DNA of 64,000 nucleotides, from the NCBI RefSeq assembly GCF_019703515.2, contig NC_059346.1, positions 10,944,501-11,008,500 of the forward strand, in the 5' to 3' direction. The DNA comes from Myxocyprinus asiaticus (taxonomy: Eukaryota > Chordata > Actinopteri > Cypriniformes > Catostomidae). The notes below the pieces were generated by a model, which saw only the letters and a program-made list of their open reading frames with translations, made no database searches and was not told the DNA's origin. Numbering within the stretch: position 1 is the stretch's first letter; the number at the start of each line of letters is the position of its first letter. The translations under genes were made by a program, and so were the position numbers. This document shows positions 21,594-32,780 of this stretch, one piece after another.

Positions 21594-22801
21594 AACACTG
21601 GTGGCCAAAAGTTTGGGAAAAATGTACAGATTTAGCTGTTTCGGAAGGAAATTGTTACTTTAATTCACAAAAGTGGCATTCAGCTGATCACAGATTATAG
21701 TCAGGGCATTACTGATATTAAAAACAGCACCATCACTTCTTGAAAAAAGTCATTTTTGATCAAATCTAGACAGGCCCCATTTCCAGAAGCCATCACTCCA
21801 ACACCTTATCCTTGAGTAATCATGCTAAATTGCTAATTTGGTACTAGAAACTCACTTTCCATTATATCAAACACTGTTGAAAGCTACTTTGTTTTTGAGT
21901 TGCCACAGTATTCAATAGACTTGCATGTCTTAAGGTAAATATTAGGTCAAAAATGGCAAAAAAGAAACAGCTTTATCTAGAAACTTGTCAGTCAATCATT
22001 GTTTTGAGGAATGAAGGCTATACAATGCTTGAAATTGCCAAAAAAAAAAAAAAAAGATTCAATACAAAGGTGTACACAACAGTCTTCAAAGACAAAAGTC
22101 AACTGACTCTAACAAGGACAGAAAGAGATGTGGAAGACCAGATGTACAACTAAACAAGAGGACAAGTACATCAGAGTCTCTAGTTTGAGAAATAGATGCC
22201 TCACATGTCCTCAGCTGACAGCTTCATTGAATTCTACCCGCTCAACACCAGTTTCATGTACAATATTAAAGAGAAGACTCAGGGGTGCAGGCCTTGTGGG
22301 AAGAATTACAAAGAAAAATCTACTTTTGAAACAGAAACATAAAAAGAAAATGTTAGAGTGGGCAAAGAAACACAGACATTGGACAACAGATAATTGGAAA
22401 AGAGTGTTATGGATCTTAACCCCATTAAGCTTTCTTGGGATCAGCTAGACTGTAAGGTGCATGAGAAGTGCCCGACAAGACAGCCACATCTATGGCAAGT
22501 GCTACAGGAAGTGTGGGGTGAAATGTCACCTGAGTATCTGGACAAACTGATAGCTAGAATGCCAAGGATCTGCAAAGCTGTCATTGCTGTACATGGAGGA
22601 TTTTTTATGAGAACAGTTTAAGAAGATCAGATTTTTTTTTTTTTTTTTTTTTTTGAATTGTAATAGTAATTTTTCACATTACTAATGTCCTGACAATACA
22701 TTGTGATCAGTTGAATGCCACTTTGGTGAATAAAAGTACCAATTTCTTTCCATAAGAGCAAAATCTGTACATTATTACAAACTTTTGGCTGCCAGTGTAT
22801 A
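21594..22801 (+). mobile_element. Tc1-like transposon, internally deleted
   Basis: The left end (CACTGGTGGCCAAAAGTTTGG at about 21596, then a GTGGCATTCAGCTGATCACA block) is the imperfect inverted copy of the right end, 22660-22801. The ends are flanked by TA. About 1.2 kb instead of the usual 1.6 kb, because the middle of the transposase gene is deleted. A poly-T run lies at 22632-22654. Confidence 0.85.
21953..22621 (+). pseudogene. Tc1-like transposase, dead
   Basis: Cut-and-paste transposase of the Tc1 family. The N-terminal helix-turn-helix part is readable in 21953-22153: LYLETCQSIIVLRNEGYTML. A run of about 16 A at 22040-22055 is a likely slippage site. The second frame (22128-22448) holds ILKRRLRGAGLVGRITKKN and EWAKKHRHWTTDNWKRVLW. 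Here the gene jumps to DLNPIKLSWDQLD and KLIARMPRICKAVIAVHG, in a third frame. The section with the first two catalytic Asp residues is deleted, and the third acidic residue of the DDE triad, Glu in NPIE, is Lys. The protein cannot be active. Confidence 0.85.
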
Positions 22802-22858
22802 TATACATAAATATCAAGATAAAAAAAATCTATAAATATAGCTGCAAGCAGTGATGAT

Positions 22859-24362
22859 GGGCCCAAGCACAACTGGTCCATTTCCACCCAGTGGCTTTAA
22901 GAAAACAATGCAAGGTGGACACATGCATTTGGCATTTAACATTATTCTAAACAATTCTGAAGCAATTTGGGTAAATATAAGAGGACTCTGTCTGTTGTAA
23001 GAGCTACACTTCCTACTGCCAGGTGGTGCACTATGACCATCACCCAAAATAGTCAGATCCATGTGATTAGCCCCCAAGACTAAACATACATCTCAATTTT
23101 AATCTAAATCACGCATTGTACACAGAAGATATGAGACACTTCCTGCTTCCCATTTTTTGCCATTAATTTAATGCTTTGCCATGACAACACCATTCAATAT
23201 ATCAAAATCTGTGTGCAATATAGTATCTTCAATGTCTTGGCATAATGTTGTCTAAATGTGGTGATAGTCTCATGAATCACCTAGGAGGAGTATTTAAAAG
23301 TTCAGAGACTGCAATATTCAAAAAATCCAAAATGGCCAACCGTAGAAGAAACTGACCCCACCACTTTTGACAAAAGGTGATGCTACAGAGCTCCCCAGCC
23401 ATGCCCATGTGTTAACATTTGCCCAGGCCTAATGGCTGACAACTCTGATGTGTGTGCAAAATATCATGAAAATGCAAGAATGGCAAGTACCTCAAAAACG
23501 TGTGAATATACATAAAAAGAAATAATGACATTTAATGTGTTGCTAAGGCAACAGTATTTAAGATATCATGAATCCCTTCAAAAATTTTAAATCTGCACTG
23601 TCTTTACATTATTCTAAAAAAATTTTAAGCAATTCAGATAAAAATAAAGGGATATTTCAAAATCTGTTAAAAGTGGCACACTTCCTTCTGCCAGTTGGTA
23701 GCGCTACGAATGTGACACAATAGCCACATCAATGTGATCAGCCCGCAAGTCCAAACATTTGGCTCAATTTTGATGTAAATCACACAATGCACGCAGAGGA
23801 TGTGAGACACTTCCTTTTCCCAATTTTTTTACATTATTTTATCGCGTCACCATGGCAACATCGTTCGATATATAAAAAATCCATTCGCAATTTAGCATCA
23901 TCAATGATTGGAATGATGTCGCCCACATTTGGTACCTGTAACATGAAATATCTAGGATTTTAATTTTTGTCAAATTCCAGAGCATGCATTTTTCAAACAA
24001 TCCAAAATGGTCAACTTCCTGTTGGGCGGAGCTTATGACTGTCGAAAAGTTGTCTAGCTTGATGAGATCACACAAAGTTATGTACACAAAGTTTGGTGAC
24101 AGTAGCTCAAAAGAGATGTGCTACACAGCCCCCCGAACAAACCCATCTTCTAGTTGGTGCTACAGAGCCCCCTCTACACTCCCATGCATGAACTTTTGCC
24201 AGGCTCTAAGGGCCGACGACTCTGATGCGTGTGCAACAATTTTTTTGTGTTTTTGAGCCTGTTAAGTGCCCCAAAAGCTCCTGAAACTTTGAAAAAATAA
24301 TTATAATAATAAAAATTCCTTAGAAGAACAATTGGGCCTCTGCACATTCAGTGCTTGGGCCC
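22859..24362. repeat. 1.5-kb dispersed repeat with perfect 12-bp inverted ends
   Basis: Starts with GGGCCCAAGCAC (22859-22870) and ends with its exact reverse complement GTGCTTGGGCCC (24351-24362). Inside are two diverged tandem modules with an offset of about 671 bases, for example ACACTTCCTACTGCCAG near 23007 and ACACTTCCTTCTGCCAG near 23679, and AGACACTTCC at about 23134 and 23804. A TAATAA microsatellite follows, then a partial repeat of CCTTAGAAGAACAAT. I recognise the sequence type as widespread in fish but cannot name the family. No coding capacity. Confidence 0.7.
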
Positions 24363-24425
24363 TAATAATAATAATAATAATAATAATAATCCTTAGAAGA
24401 ACAATAGGGTCTCAGCATTCAAGAA
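24363..24425. repeat. TAA microsatellite and repeated tail
   Basis: A run of TAA units at 24364-24391 and then CCTTAGAAGAACAATAGGG, a second copy of sequence at 24318-24338. Confidence 0.7.
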
Positions 24426-24631
24426 GCAATTAAATGAACAGCATGAAGGAATCACATTATATTTCTTGGAGTCACTATGTCATTAATCCCATAGTAACCA
24501 GTGACATCATAATGCTTAAAAAATACATTGTTAAGAATGCCTTCAGTTGTGAAACAATCCAAAAAATACATTGACAAATAAAAACATGGAGTCTGATCTA
24601 GAATGGCACTCTGATTTGGCAGAGACCAAGG

Positions 24632-25194
24632 CACCCAGAAAACCGCATACAAGGATGCAAAATACACTGTATTATAATTATACTATAATATTCAGCAGTC
24701 TTAGAAAGACAGTTGTAAAGACACATTTATAATTTATTTATTTATTTATTTTTTGTGCATTTGGGACACCCCCATAGCAACCTGGAGTTAAGTGACTTGC
24801 TTAATGACACTATGCTGGTGGCTGTGGGGGTTGAACTGGCAACCTTCTGTTACCAGTTTTGTGCTGTAGCCCACTACGTCACCACCACTTACTAATTTAT
24901 AATAATATTTATAATATTTAAAGAAAAATTATTCATATTAATTATAATAAAATCATTTAATTATAAAAAAAAATTAATGTGTGCAGAGAGAACAACATAT
25001 TGTACAAAGAGCGTATGGTTGGTAAATTCAGAACTTACCTCAGTAGTGTATTGGCGATGGATGACATAAGAATGATTATAAGGATTAACAACCCGATCTC
25101 ACAAGAAATAGTAGAAATAGAGATGGCGAAATCGTACCAATTTGTACAACTTCATTCATATGAAATAGTACAAGTTATACATTAGGCATGTAAC
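24632..25194 (+). repeat. Duplicated block, copy 2 (pair with 19493-20099)
   Basis: Paralogue of 19493-20099, same orientation, about 5.1 kb downstream. It continues past the point where copy 1 is cut by an LTR, and there shows the whole MITE and its hAT-like insertion. Confidence 0.8.
24755..24893 (-). mobile_element. tRNA-derived SINE, degraded
   Basis: Same SINE as 19620-19752 by position within the duplicated block. The B-box is degraded: TTGAACTGGCAACC on the plus strand against ATCGAACCAACAACC in copy 1. Confidence 0.75.
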
Positions 25195-26542
25195 GTTGCA
25201 CAAATTTCACGATATGATAAGATAAATAATAAAAAACAGCGCCCACAAATGTTTAGCTAAAACTCATTCAAGGATTCAACATAAATGTCTTTTAAATAAT
25301 AAATGTCTGACATTGGAAACAAAAAGCAGAGCTCTATAATAAAGTAACTTCATTTATTTTTTTGATTGTAATGAGAAAAACTCAAAATTTTCATGTTTTT
25401 CTTGAGAAAAATGTGTTTGTCTACATTCAAGTCATTTGCATTTGTATGGCACTTTTCACAACACACGTTGTTTCAAAGCAGCTTTACAGAAAATCCTGCC
25501 TTGATGTCTTAAAGCCCCCAGTGATCAAGCTAAACTGTAGCAAGGAAAAAACATCTTTCAATGTTATTTAGTAGTGAAAAAAAAAAAAAAAAAAAAAACT
25601 CGAGAGGAACCTGACCTCTGGTTTAACATTATATGTACATAATCCAATATTATTTAGCGGACTGAGCAAAAACCGATCGGCACACGTAATTTTTTTGGCC
25701 TCTTCCCCCGGTTTCACTTTGCATGTAAACATTACCACCATTATTACTGGCATATAACATGTGTGCAAGTGTTGTGCTCATCCATTTACATTTAAACGTC
25801 AAGCAGAAAAATAATAAGTGTCATGTAATCGCGGGTTTCTTAGGTTGTCGGATTTTTGAATAAGCTTGTTTTTGTTACTTACGAGCATCTTGCTCAGTGT
25901 CATGCTCCATGTTGTCTGTGAGTGGCTAAATGTTAAATGCAACTTTGCTGCTGCTGTTTCTGCCTCGCAAATCAACCGATTTGCGTGATGATGTCGGTGT
26001 AAATAAAATGACGTTTGATGTACTGTAGCGCCGGTACATGACGCTATTGTGTTGCAAATTCGACAAGCTGTAACGCTACAATCTACTTGCTGTTTGCCAT
26101 CGATCTTCTCACCTATGTACTGTAGATATGTTGCTCTGTTTTTCCTGTGAGCGCTCAGCGCCCCCCTCACCGCAGAGATTGTTTTGCAGCTCTCAGTGAT
26201 GTGCTGCTTGGTTTTAATTACACTATAATGTGATTGTTTATGTATCGTACGATACATATGATATTGAATGGTGAGCGTATATTTTTTTACACCCCTATTA
26301 TACACTCACCAATAAGAGATGCTTCCCTTGTGTACTTATAGTTCCCGATGTGGCGTTTTTTTTCACTGTGTTTTCGAAACTTACCCATCCCTAAACCTAA
26401 CCATAAAGTGTAACACCTTACCCTACCCAGAGCATAAACATAACCATAATATTAATGTTAAAAGGCCTGATGTGTAATACGAAATTGAATACGAATTCGC
26501 CACCTCGTAGTATTGTGACAAATGTTTATGAGACTATGTTGG
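25089..26542. mobile_element. Palindromic MITE split by a hAT-like insertion
   Basis: The left end, CAACCCGATCTCACAAGAAA, and the right end, ending TGAGACTATGTTG after ACGAATTCGCCACCTCG, are inverted relatives; both ends carry the GCGAA-TCGTA motif. Flanked by GGATTAA on each side (25082-25088 and 26543-26549). Without the insertion the MITE is about 0.33 kb. Confidence 0.75.
25183..26297. mobile_element. hAT-like non-autonomous transposon
   Basis: Begins TAGGCATGTAACG and ends TTACACCCCTA, an inverted pair of the TAGGGGTGTAA type used by fish hAT elements. Flanked by TTATACAT (25175-25182) and TTATACAC (26298-26305), an 8-bp target duplication with one difference. Inside, 25420-25620 resembles a common fish repeat (GTATGGCACTTTTCACAACA, CAAAGCAGCTTTACAGAAAA) and holds a poly-A run at 25577-25598. 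The minus-strand frame at 25799-26305 shows no transposase domain. Confidence 0.75.
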
Positions 26543-26549
26543 GATTAAT

Positions 26550-27372
26550 TAACAAAGGAAAACGCATGGGATGCTGTTACCTCGGCTGTTGGTGCAGATG
26601 GTCAGTTAACACGTATTTTTGAAAGTGTGTAATTTTTTTGAAAGGATAATACTCAACACTTAAAAGTTTTGGCTGGTGTATGAACAAAGAGATATCAGTA
26701 TTCAGTGGTTGTACATAATTACTTATTTCTGACTATATTATTAAGCTATATTATTAAGAGTGATCAAGCCAAACTGAGTGATCAAACCGTCCTCTGTGCA
26801 AAACAACATTCAGGCTCATCGCCCTTCCCCTCCAACTTCCACTGAATGATGATGACTGAAGTGAGCAGAGCTTATTGTATTGGTTGTCACTACATAAAAT
26901 TATTATATAAAACTACATTATATTACACCTGCATCATGTAAATAATATTTCACGATGATCAAGTTTATAAAACTTATCAATAACTGACTCCTGAAAACCA
27001 TTTTGTAACTTGATTTTTTGTATAGAGCACAGCAGTTTCTGTAGCAGAAACACCTCTGGTGTACAAGCACAAGTGTTGTTTGCTGGGAAAGTTGTCCTGT
27101 TGGGGGGTGATCATTTACATCAGCGTCTCCTGTTGAATGTGTTTACATGCATGTCCTCCTGCAAATGTCGACGGGAGATTAGGGTGTCAGATGCCACGAC
27201 TTTGTTCCACTGATCATGTCACTGTGTCGCAACTCTACTGTCATTTAAGTGCATGTGAGATAACGCTGCTGCAACAGCATGGTAAGAGAGAAACATAATA
27301 AAGTAATCAGGCTTCGAGGTAGAGAAAATATATTCTGAGATATCAATGCCTGTTTCACGTTTACGACATATT
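26550..27372. other. Intergenic, no feature recognised
   Basis: AT-rich sequence without a supported gene; the frame at 27010-27213 shows no domain. Confidence 0.45.
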
Positions 27373-27380
27373 AGTTATGA

Positions 27381-28583
27381 CCAGTTTTGGGTAAGTTACT
27401 CAAAACAAGTAATCCACTACAAATGACTAATTACTAATAAAAAGTAATCACATTACTAATTATTTTATTTTTAAGTTACTTTCTAAATCACTATTCCTAG
27501 AAAAAGTTTTGGTTTTTTCCGCTCAAATACAAAATGTCTATATTTCCTCCTCATTAATTGTCGCACACCCTTCAGCTATCACAGAAACACTAACAGACAT
27601 ACATATGAATTCATATTTAAAATGTATTATACATATTGCTTGCAAGTAATGCACTTAAAAGTTATTCATTTAAAGTGAGTAACTGCAATCTGATTAAAAG
27701 AATTTAAAATATAATGTACAGTGACTAATTACTTTGTAATCGGATACACCCAGGTTTGGGAGGGTTACTTTTGAAATGTATTCCACTACAGATTACAGAA
27801 TACATGCTGTAAAATATCATTTGTAACGTATTTCGTTAGATTACTCAAGGTCAGTAACGTATTCTAAATACCTTAGATTACCTCTTCAGCACTGGTAGAT
27901 TTTTTCACTTGTTTTGACTATAAAAACTCTGCCAGTACAGTAAGACAAAATACACATGTTAAAAATACATTCTCTGAAAAACCTAAATATCTTATGCAGT
28001 TTTGTTTCTAAAACAAGATAAATCAAATTTATCTTGTTTTAAGGATTTTTAGATATTTTTACAGGAAAACAATACAAAAGTTATTATCAAGAATATGATT
28101 TTTGCCCTAATATCAAAGGTCTTACTAGAAAAAAAGAAATTATGATCTAACGTGAATTTTCTTGATAAAAAATATGATCGTGCCTGGTAACATGCATGTA
28201 AAATGGCTAGAAATAGCATTTTAGCTTAGCGTAAAGCTGACAATTTACACAAGGTTTATTTCTATTTCTGCTGCTCCAAATTACTTAAATCTTACTTCTC
28301 TGAAATTGTTTCACCGGTGTTCAAATGCACTTTGGATCGCATCATTTATATGTATAAATGTTTTCCATTTGAAAGGACTAAATATTAAATGAAACAAATG
28401 ACAATAAAATGCAAAGTAATCTCTTCAGTAATCAAAATACTTTTTGAATGTAACTGTACTCTAATTACCAATGATTTAAATTGTAACTGTAGTGGAATAC
28501 AGTTACTTATATTTTGTATTTTAAATACGTATTCCCGTTACATGTATTCCGTTACTCCCCAACACTGGATACACCTAACACTG
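27381..28583. mobile_element. hAT-like MITE (outer)
   Basis: Starts CAGTTTTGGGTAAGTTACTC and ends CCTAACACTG. Flanked by GTTATGAC on both sides (27373-27380 and 28584-28591), a perfect 8-bp target duplication typical of hAT elements. Non-coding. Split by a second element of similar style; without that, it is about 0.38 kb. Confidence 0.82.
27751..28567. mobile_element. hAT-like MITE (inner)
   Basis: 817 bp, starts CAGGTTTGGGAGGGTTACTT, ends TCCGTTACTCCCCAACACTG. Flanked by GATACACC at 27743-27750 and 28568-28575, a perfect 8-bp duplication. The ends form a long imperfect palindrome rich in ATTCC and GTAAC motifs, as in MITEs frequent in fish. Confidence 0.85.
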
Positions 28584-28591
28584 GTTATGAC

Positions 28592-29286
28592 GTATAGCAA
28601 AGATTCAGAGCAATAAATTAACGCATATGATATTTGGAAATAACATCATTTTATTTTGTTGTATGGGAAAAAAGATGCTGGAGTTTAAAAGTTTTGAGAA
28701 CATATTTAAACATACAAAATAATTTATTTCAAAGTAGCTTACTTACTTAGCCATCACAAGCAGCTTTAGATGCAGTGAACAGAAGTTATAACAAATAAAA
28801 TTCATAATCAATTCATACATATAAAATTTGTACTTAAAATTCTTTTATGTTAAAAAAGAAAGTGAATGGAGTTTAGAGTTTTAAGACTTTTGAGAGAGTT
28901 TTAACATCCAAAGTTATTTAATTTAGCATCTTATGTCAACTCGATCTGGTTTTGATGAACAGGTTAGAAGTTATTTAAATATATAGCCTAATTAATACAA
29001 TTCATATCAATCAATTCACATATAATTTTTTTTCTTACAAATATTTTATTAGGAGGTGTAAATAAAGTGCTTGGAGCCGTTGCACAATATGGAATGCCTG
29101 TCACATGAACGCACATCTTATCACCGCATTGGATGTTTACAGTGTACATACTAGCAACTTTATAATGAGAGCGATCTAGTTTTGTTTTCTGAGCTGCTGT
29201 TATTTTGAAAGCTTTGATGCTAATAGGCTCTAACGTTAGCGGTTCGTAATTTGAGGCCAGCAAGTTTTTGGCTGATGGTTTGGCGT
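28592..29286. other. Intergenic, no feature recognised
   Basis: AT-rich sequence; the minus-strand frame 28988-29353 runs into the next transposon and shows no domain. Confidence 0.45.
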
Positions 29287-30369
29287 GCACCAATTGATTG
29301 GCCACCGATCTAAATCGGCCAATTTTCATCTTAAATCCATGATCGGCGATCAATCGTGCCTAGATTCAGGGCCGGTCTATTTGCAGCACACATACACTGC
29401 TACTCTAATGAATGAGCGCATGCTCAGCCCTTGAAGCATACAGTGTGGTCACTGGAGAGTGAGTTGGTTGCAGTTCTAAGCATTCACGAATTTAAACTTT
29501 CAGACATGCTGCAATTTAGATGAATATGCCGGTTTGTTTTAAAACGTGTAATAATAACGTGTATGAATATTAAGCTGCCCATTTTCTAGAGTCAATACGG
29601 TAGTTGCACAGGATAAAGAGACTGCAAAGGGGCATAAAAACGAATTAAACAACAAATAAACATGCAAACACAAATCTGAGTATACGTGATGTAACGTGAG
29701 TCATGACAATCAGACGTTGTGTGGAGCTATAGAGACTGTTTAAGCGATCATGAGCGCTATTAACTTCTCCCCCTTCAACATGAGCACTCTCATGAGCACT
29801 CTCAGTCAATCAAACAAGCGCCTCCAGGTGCTCTCAGTATCTCATCAGTCACTCATCTCAGCGCTATTCCCAATTTAATTGAGCATCCCAATTTAAATTA
29901 GACTGATGTTTGTCGCAATGCCACTAATAACATATATAACTGTTTAACCTTAAATAACGGCATCACGTCTTCACGCATTTGCTTAATAATTAGTGATTTG
30001 TATTGCAACAAAATGCCAAATGCAGTAAACAAATCATAAATTCTAATGATCCCTCACTGGAGCACTTTTGGAGCTAGTAATAGACAAATTCCTTATTTTT
30101 GAACATATCTCTGCTGTGTGTGATGCCCTCCTGTTTTTACTGTTTACCAATATGGCACAATGACCTTTGATATTGACAACAGAACTATTCATAACTGTTT
30201 TCAATACAAATAAATGTAAGCGATTCACAATTAATGTAATTTTACAGTGTGGGGCATAAACATAAATGCAGAATATAACTGGCAAAAGTGTGGCTAAGGG
30301 CACTTTAAAAAAGATCTTAGTGTTAAAAAATCGGTGATCGGTATCGGCCTTAAATTTCCTGATTGGTGC
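29287..30369. mobile_element. Non-autonomous DNA transposon with GCACCAAT ends
   Basis: The left end, GCACCAATTGATTGG followed by CGATCTAAATCGGCC, pairs in inverse with the right end, GATCGGTATCGGCC and CTGATTGGTGC. The interior is non-coding, with repeats of CGATC and ATCGGC near both ends. Target duplication not resolved. Probably hAT-type. Confidence 0.65.
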
Positions 30370-30804
30370 AGCGCTACTGTTGGTGGAATATGGGCATAAG
30401 ACAATGATTCTGTGGGCCTGAATGCCCAATGAGTGGTACCGGTATATCCATGTCCACCCATGGCTTCGCCAGTGGTTCTGAAATCCTTGGATTTCTTAAG
30501 TCAGAAAAATAAATCATATAACATATGTGTAAGATCTATAAGAGTAAAACCAGGTGAATCTGACAAACCTTGTGCTGTTCATGGCTGTATGAAACCAGGG
30601 GTCAGGCATTGGCTAACTACATCAAATGCTATACAATAACTGTGTATTCTGACAAAATAGTCTTTTCCAAGCCAAATAGAAATCACAAATATTTCAATAT
30701 ATTATAGCAGATGTTTACCAGTGTATTTTTACCACAGTATTGATTTTCTCACTTATTAACTCCAGCTTTGGTTCAAGTTTCAACATATTGAAGTTATCTG
30801 TAAG

Positions 30805-30870
<66 letters not shown>

Positions 30871-31626
30871 ATGCAACTCCTACTGCTAAATTGAACCCAC
30901 ATTTTAATTTTAAAGGTTTGGACAGGAAGAGTATGTGTGAGCTGCAACTTGAATGTCAGTGCGGTGCTAATCAAGGATGGGCTGTTCATGTCATAGAGAC
31001 TCCAGTCAGAAATTTTGGGGGTGGAAAAAGCATAAAACAAAACAACCAAGAAAGAACACAAATACTGTCCTAAATAGACTCATTGTTTGTTTGTATATAT
31101 GTATTCAATATTTCTCAGGATTGTCTGCAGGAATTAAAGAGCAATAACAGAGGTAAAGAGTGAATGAGCAATTCAGACAGTTACAAAATAAAAAATAAAA
31201 TTAAAAAAGACTTTAAAAAACTACTGCACATACAAGCACTGCCCCACTGTTTGGATACTTACTTTTGTTTTACTTTCCACATGAGTACCTAATGATGCTG
31301 CTAATTGCATCATCTTCATTTCTATCAAGAGTATAAATTAGTTTTTACATTTGTCTTTAATTCATTAAAGCAACTGCACAAAATGACTTAGACACTGCAG
31401 TAATTCTGTGATTTCTTCCATGCTTAATACATAAATGCTGCATACAGCTGATAACTCTAGATAGAGAAAACAGTGACAGAAAAGGGGGCACTAGGGATTT
31501 TATTAAACAGGAGTAGAAAAAAGGTGGAAGATAAACGCTTAAGCTGTCAAATGGACTGCAAACAATTAATGAATAAATAAACAGAGGGAAACAACAATGC
31601 CCCCCCCACCAAAAATAAAAAACGTA
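30370..31626. other. Intergenic with a GT microsatellite
   Basis: Contains 30807-30869, (GT)n of about 31 units. The frames read through it on both strands are artefacts of the repeat. No other feature supported. Confidence 0.55.
30807..30869. repeat. (GT)n microsatellite
   Basis: Uninterrupted GT units, about 63 bases. Confidence 0.95.
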
Positions 31627-31835
31627 TATACGTACCCAACCAATGTTGTATGACTTCCTTTATCATATAGGACACAAATGGGGAAATGTTATGGAATATC
31701 CTGGCCATTTTTTTCCATATAATAAAAGTGAATGAGGTTTTTTTGTGCTCCACAGAAGAAAGGAAATCATAGAAGTTTGAACAGCTTGAGGGTGAATAAA
31801 TAATGACATAATTTTTGGCTGAACTATTCCTTTAA
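31627..31835. mobile_element. MITE half copy (TTAAAGGGATAGTTCACCC family)
   Basis: Ends in GGCTGAACTATTCCTTTAA, the right end of the family seen whole at 32288-32576; the left end is missing. Confidence 0.7.
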
Positions 31836-32287
31836 AATGTAACAATGGCACACATTACCACAATGATTACTATAAGCACTCTTGCCAACAAAGGAGTGAC
31901 TAAGGGACAGAATAACAGCCTAAAATAGCACCCTAACCAAGCCAAGGGGGAGATGCTGTCTCTTTAGTTACCATTTATTACTATTAACCTAACTGGGAAT
32001 GGCGACTATCATTATTGATAAAAATAACGTCCTGGCCTTAGGCTAAGTCTCATCAGCTCTGTTTCGAAATGTTTCTTCTCCCTAGCCTGAAGTGAGGATA
32101 GAATGACAGTGCATTAATGTGAGGGGATAGATGTGTCCCTTGTACCCCTGCGCTATCTGACTGCTCTTTTGGATGCCTCCACATTACCGGCAGAGTTAGT
32201 GGAACTATTTTATCCAGTCACCTAGAGTGATCTGGATACAATGTTCTAAATCAGTGGTCTTCATTCTTTTTCATTGAGTGTTGCACT

Positions 32288-32576
32288 TTAAAGGGATAGT
32301 TCACCCAAAAATGAAAATTCTGTCATCATTTACTCAATCTTATGTGTTACAAACCCGTAAGACTTTCTTTCTTTAGTGGAATATAAAAGTAGACATTTTG
32401 AAGATTGTTGATGCTGCTTTTTTTCCATACAATCAATGAAAGGGAATGGGGACAGATGCTGTCAACCGCCTAACATCTTGGGTTTCCACGGAAGAAAGTA
32501 AGCCATATGGGTTTGGAACAACATGAGGGTGAGTTAATAATGACAATTTTCATTATTGGGTGATCTATCCCCTTAA
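32288..32576. mobile_element. Complete palindromic MITE
   Basis: TTAAAGGGATAGTTCACCCA at the left and TTGGGTGATCTATCCCCTTAA at the right are inverted copies. Both halves carry matching inner blocks (CTTTCTTTAGTGGAA against TTTCCACGGAAGAAAG). TTAA at both ends suggests TTAA target choice. The family is very common in cyprinids. Confidence 0.85.
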
Positions 32577-32634
32577 CTTTGGCTTTTTTTGTTTCTTTTT
32601 TGTTTTGTTTATATTGTACTTTTGTTTAATGCAT

Positions 32635-32780
32635 ATTTAGCTAGTGCATGAGTGGCTAAAGATCTTGACTGATAAGCTAAAGGTTGTAGTTTCAGGTCCC
32701 AGATGGTGTAATTCATGAGCTAACACCACTGTGATCTTGAAAAATGTATGCCGAGACAAGCAACTGAAGTTCAGTCATGT
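32635..32780 (+). mobile_element. Degenerate tRNA-like SINE
   Basis: GAGTGGCTAAAGATCTTGAC then GGTTGTAGTTTCAGGTCCCA resemble a tRNA head with degenerate A and B boxes. The 3' part is not clear. Confidence 0.45.

Noticed and set aside
25799..26305. 168-codon minus-strand frame as a possible hAT transposase
   Set aside because: No hAT dimerisation or RNase H-like motif is visible, and the frame ends exactly in the terminal repeat.
30780..31073. Cys-Val and His-Thr repeat proteins
   Set aside because: Translations of the (GT)n microsatellite.
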